In this document: in pieces, positions 62,031 through 64,000 of the stretch
Layout: the number at the start of each line of letters is the position of its first letter
Numbering within the stretch: the first letter of the stretch is position 1
Source: Glossina fuscipes
Taxonomy: Eukaryota > Arthropoda > Insecta > Diptera > Glossinidae
DNA length: 64,000 bases
Assembly: GCF_014805625.2 (NCBI RefSeq)
Contig: NW_023998540.1
Coordinates: 951,247 to 1,015,246, forward strand
Direction of reading: 5' to 3'
The notes under the pieces: generated by a model
Databases searched by the model: none
The model's input: only the letters and a program-made list of their open reading frames with translations
What the model was told of the DNA's origin: nothing
Translations under genes and position numbers: made by a program

Positions 62031-62932
62031 GCACATGATAACGACAATAATGGTGATGTGAACAATGATGCTGGCGATGACGACGATGACGACGATGTTA
62101 TCAAAGACAACATTCAAATATGAATTGAAATGAAAATTTGTGTTAGTTTTACATTTGCAGTTAGTGTTTTAATTTTTCGTTTTTATATTCATCAACAAAA
62201 AACGAAAATATACTCATTTGATTATTCCGTTCGTAATATTAAATAATTAAAAAAATAAAAAAAAAAAATATTAAGCCTTTCGAAAATTAATCTTCATTTA
62301 TACAACGCAATTATTAATGCATTCTGGCCAAAACTCTTTTGAGCATTAACTTACACGTTTTTTACATCCTTCAACACACGAAATTATAAAGAGCAACGCA
62401 TTTCAAACTAATTTTTAGTTATCTGTCCGTCCGGCTGTCATTGAAAGTTCAAAGAGAACGCAATGAAATTTGAAAATTTTACGAACTTTTTCCATATCTA
62501 AGCGCCCCTAACAGCCACAAAGGTTGAAATAAAATAAATTGCAACATATATAATTATATATATCAACCTGATCTGAAAAGAATTAAAAAAAAATTGTAAG
62601 CATATACTATGATGATCAGCTTTAATAACACAAGAAAGTGAAAGATTTCGAAAAAGTATTTATCCTTTGGCCGAGGCGGGTATCTAAGATTCGCACTAAA
62701 GTGAATTCCATTTTCTTACTTGTTTAGTTTAAGGTTTTTGCTCTCTTTTTTTTTTTTGCTTTAATTTGTTTTCAAAACGTTTTATGACTCGTTTTCTGGC
62801 AGTGTAATAACAATATACGTAATTGGAATTTAGTAACAAAAAAAAAGCAAAAAAAAAGAAGGCAAGAATTTCTCAACAGCAACAAACTAAAGACTTTACG
62901 AAAACCAACCGCACATATAGGTGCATATAAAA

Positions 62933-62976
62933 GGTTGGCAAAAAGGTAATTCCACAGTTGATTTGAAAATGGTTTT
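62933..62976 (+). mobile_element. Possible mariner terminal-repeat-like end
   Basis: AGGTTGGCAAAAAGGTAATTCC resembles mariner ends of the Hsmar1/cecropia type (AGGTTGGTGCAAAAGTAATT). It follows TATAAA, so a TA is near. No transposase sequence was found after it. Weak. Confidence 0.3.
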
Positions 62977-64000
62977 TCAGAAGCGGATCTAAAATTGGCT
63001 TTTCATCCTGTTCTTATCGAGTTATCAGCAGTTTTTAATGTTAGATCGCAGTTACAGCTACTGATTGGCTCTTCGTTTGGACATTAGTTTCTTCTACAGT
63101 GAAGTAAGTTAACTCCTGCTTCAATAAGATTAACGAAGAACCGCTTTATCGCACCCTTAAATAAGATAGATTGTACTTACGATTAAATAAAAATGTTGAC
63201 GGATGTTTCTTACCCTTCAAGGTCGGACTGAATCACTGAAACACTTTCTCCGAAAAGAGAACAGTGTAAAGTACTTTGTCAGTATTAGAAGTTAGTGAGT
63301 ATTTTTTATTAATGCCTTCACAGAAGACATCAAGGTTAGCTAGTACTTAATCAAGTTGTCCGATTCGATCACTGGGTAAAACCATTTTGTATGTTCTGAA
63401 GACCATCTTTAAACAGGTATAATCTGATTGTTACTACAAAAGATACCTTCTTACCAACCCATTATATTTATAGTTATTCAAGCAATTTATTTACTCGCTT
63501 TTTTCCTCCCCTCGTCTCTCTGTTCATGCTTATATAAATATACATATATATATATATATATAAGTATGCACATCTGCTTCTCTAAAGCTAAACTTTCTCA
63601 CTTATATGTAGCTTACCACACCCATACACGTTCAGTCAATTTCACATGCCCCACATATTTTTTGGGTTCGTGTATTTCGGAGAGAGAAACTAAAAAAAAA
63701 AAAAAAGCGTAAAAAAAAAATAGAAAAGGAGCAGCAAAAAGCTAAAACGGAAATTGTTAACAATTGAAGAAACCACAAAATGGCAACAAAAACAATAAAA
63801 AAAAAATCGTTTTTCGTCGATAAAAAAAAAAAGAAGAAAATATACACGAAATTGAACAGAGTATTTAAACTTCTTAGAATAACAATCAATATATGCTGGC
63901 ACTTGACCTAAGCGAAAGAGAGAAGCTTATTGCTGCCGCCGTAGTCGGGAAAATTTTAATATTAGAAGAGAGAAGGAAAAGATTTTAATAAATATTTATT

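Larger units (their letters stand above)
60813..64000. other. Non-coding DNA with (GAT)n, poly-A and (TA)n tracts
   Basis: Apart from the GAT repeat and the mariner-like end at 62933 nothing is recognisable. 63540-63562 is a TA repeat and 63690-63840 is A-rich. Confidence 0.5.

Noticed and set aside
61596..62123. Open frames of 68-173 codons over the GAT repeat
   Set aside because: They read as poly-Met, poly-His or poly-Ile in different phases of one trinucleotide repeat, with AT-rich random flanks.
1..64000. CRISPR arrays, operons, rRNA, bacterial insertion sequences
   Set aside because: None seen; introns, SINEs and mariners show this is animal nuclear DNA.

Overview
This window is non-coding-rich, AT-rich nuclear DNA from an insect, most likely a higher dipteran (a tephritid-like fly would fit). 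Four things point there: small phase-conserved introns of about 80 bp in the one clear multi-exon gene; abundant degenerate repeats ending in a GGTATAAAA-like tail that resemble the DINE-1/INE-1 type of Drosophila; several mariner fossils; and many AT, CA, ATT and poly-A microsatellites. The species call is inference. There is one small assembly gap (10 N at 4890).

Two protein-coding genes are well supported. (1) On the minus strand at 31228-32798 a three-exon gene encodes a 469-residue tetratricopeptide-type protein that best fits TTC29, an axonemal/sperm flagellum protein. (2) On the plus strand at 50121-51377 one long exon encodes a 418-residue secreted protein with a signal peptide, a Gln/Ser/Gly-rich middle and a C-terminal array of Val-Pro-Val steps. 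Just below the TTC29 stop codon, 30936-31126 on the minus strand has coding-like sequence between a good acceptor and a usable donor, and may be an exon of a further small gene.

The rest is repeats and unassigned DNA. 0-10 kb: simple repeats, the gap, and the 3' half of a mariner-family transposase (minus strand) with its terminal end at about 5845. 10.4-11.4 kb: an odd block with a diverged tandem repeat. 14.3-15.1 kb: a nearly full-length but dead mauritiana-type mariner. 15.3-15.65 kb: a degenerate hexamer minisatellite. 16.9-18.6 kb: dispersed repeats. 25.3-25.8 kb: an unusually long open frame without ATG whose second half is a mariner DNA-binding region. 28.9-29.4 kb: a probable LTR-retrotransposon remnant. 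35.4-37.0 kb: three copies of a tRNA-derived SINE with a (TAA)n tail, two of them with target-site duplications; a fourth copy lies at 54.8 kb. 48.2 kb: a 45-bp minisatellite. 52.8 kb: another mariner C-terminus. 54.4-60.8 kb: a dense set of DINE-like and related short elements. 61.9 kb: a long (GAT)n tract.

No rRNA, true tRNA, CRISPR or bacterial-type feature was seen. Nothing here amounts to a new multi-gene system. The most interesting items are the SINE family with visible insertion footprints, the uncharacterised VPV-repeat secreted protein, the candidate exon downstream of TTC29, and the chimeric mariner open frame.
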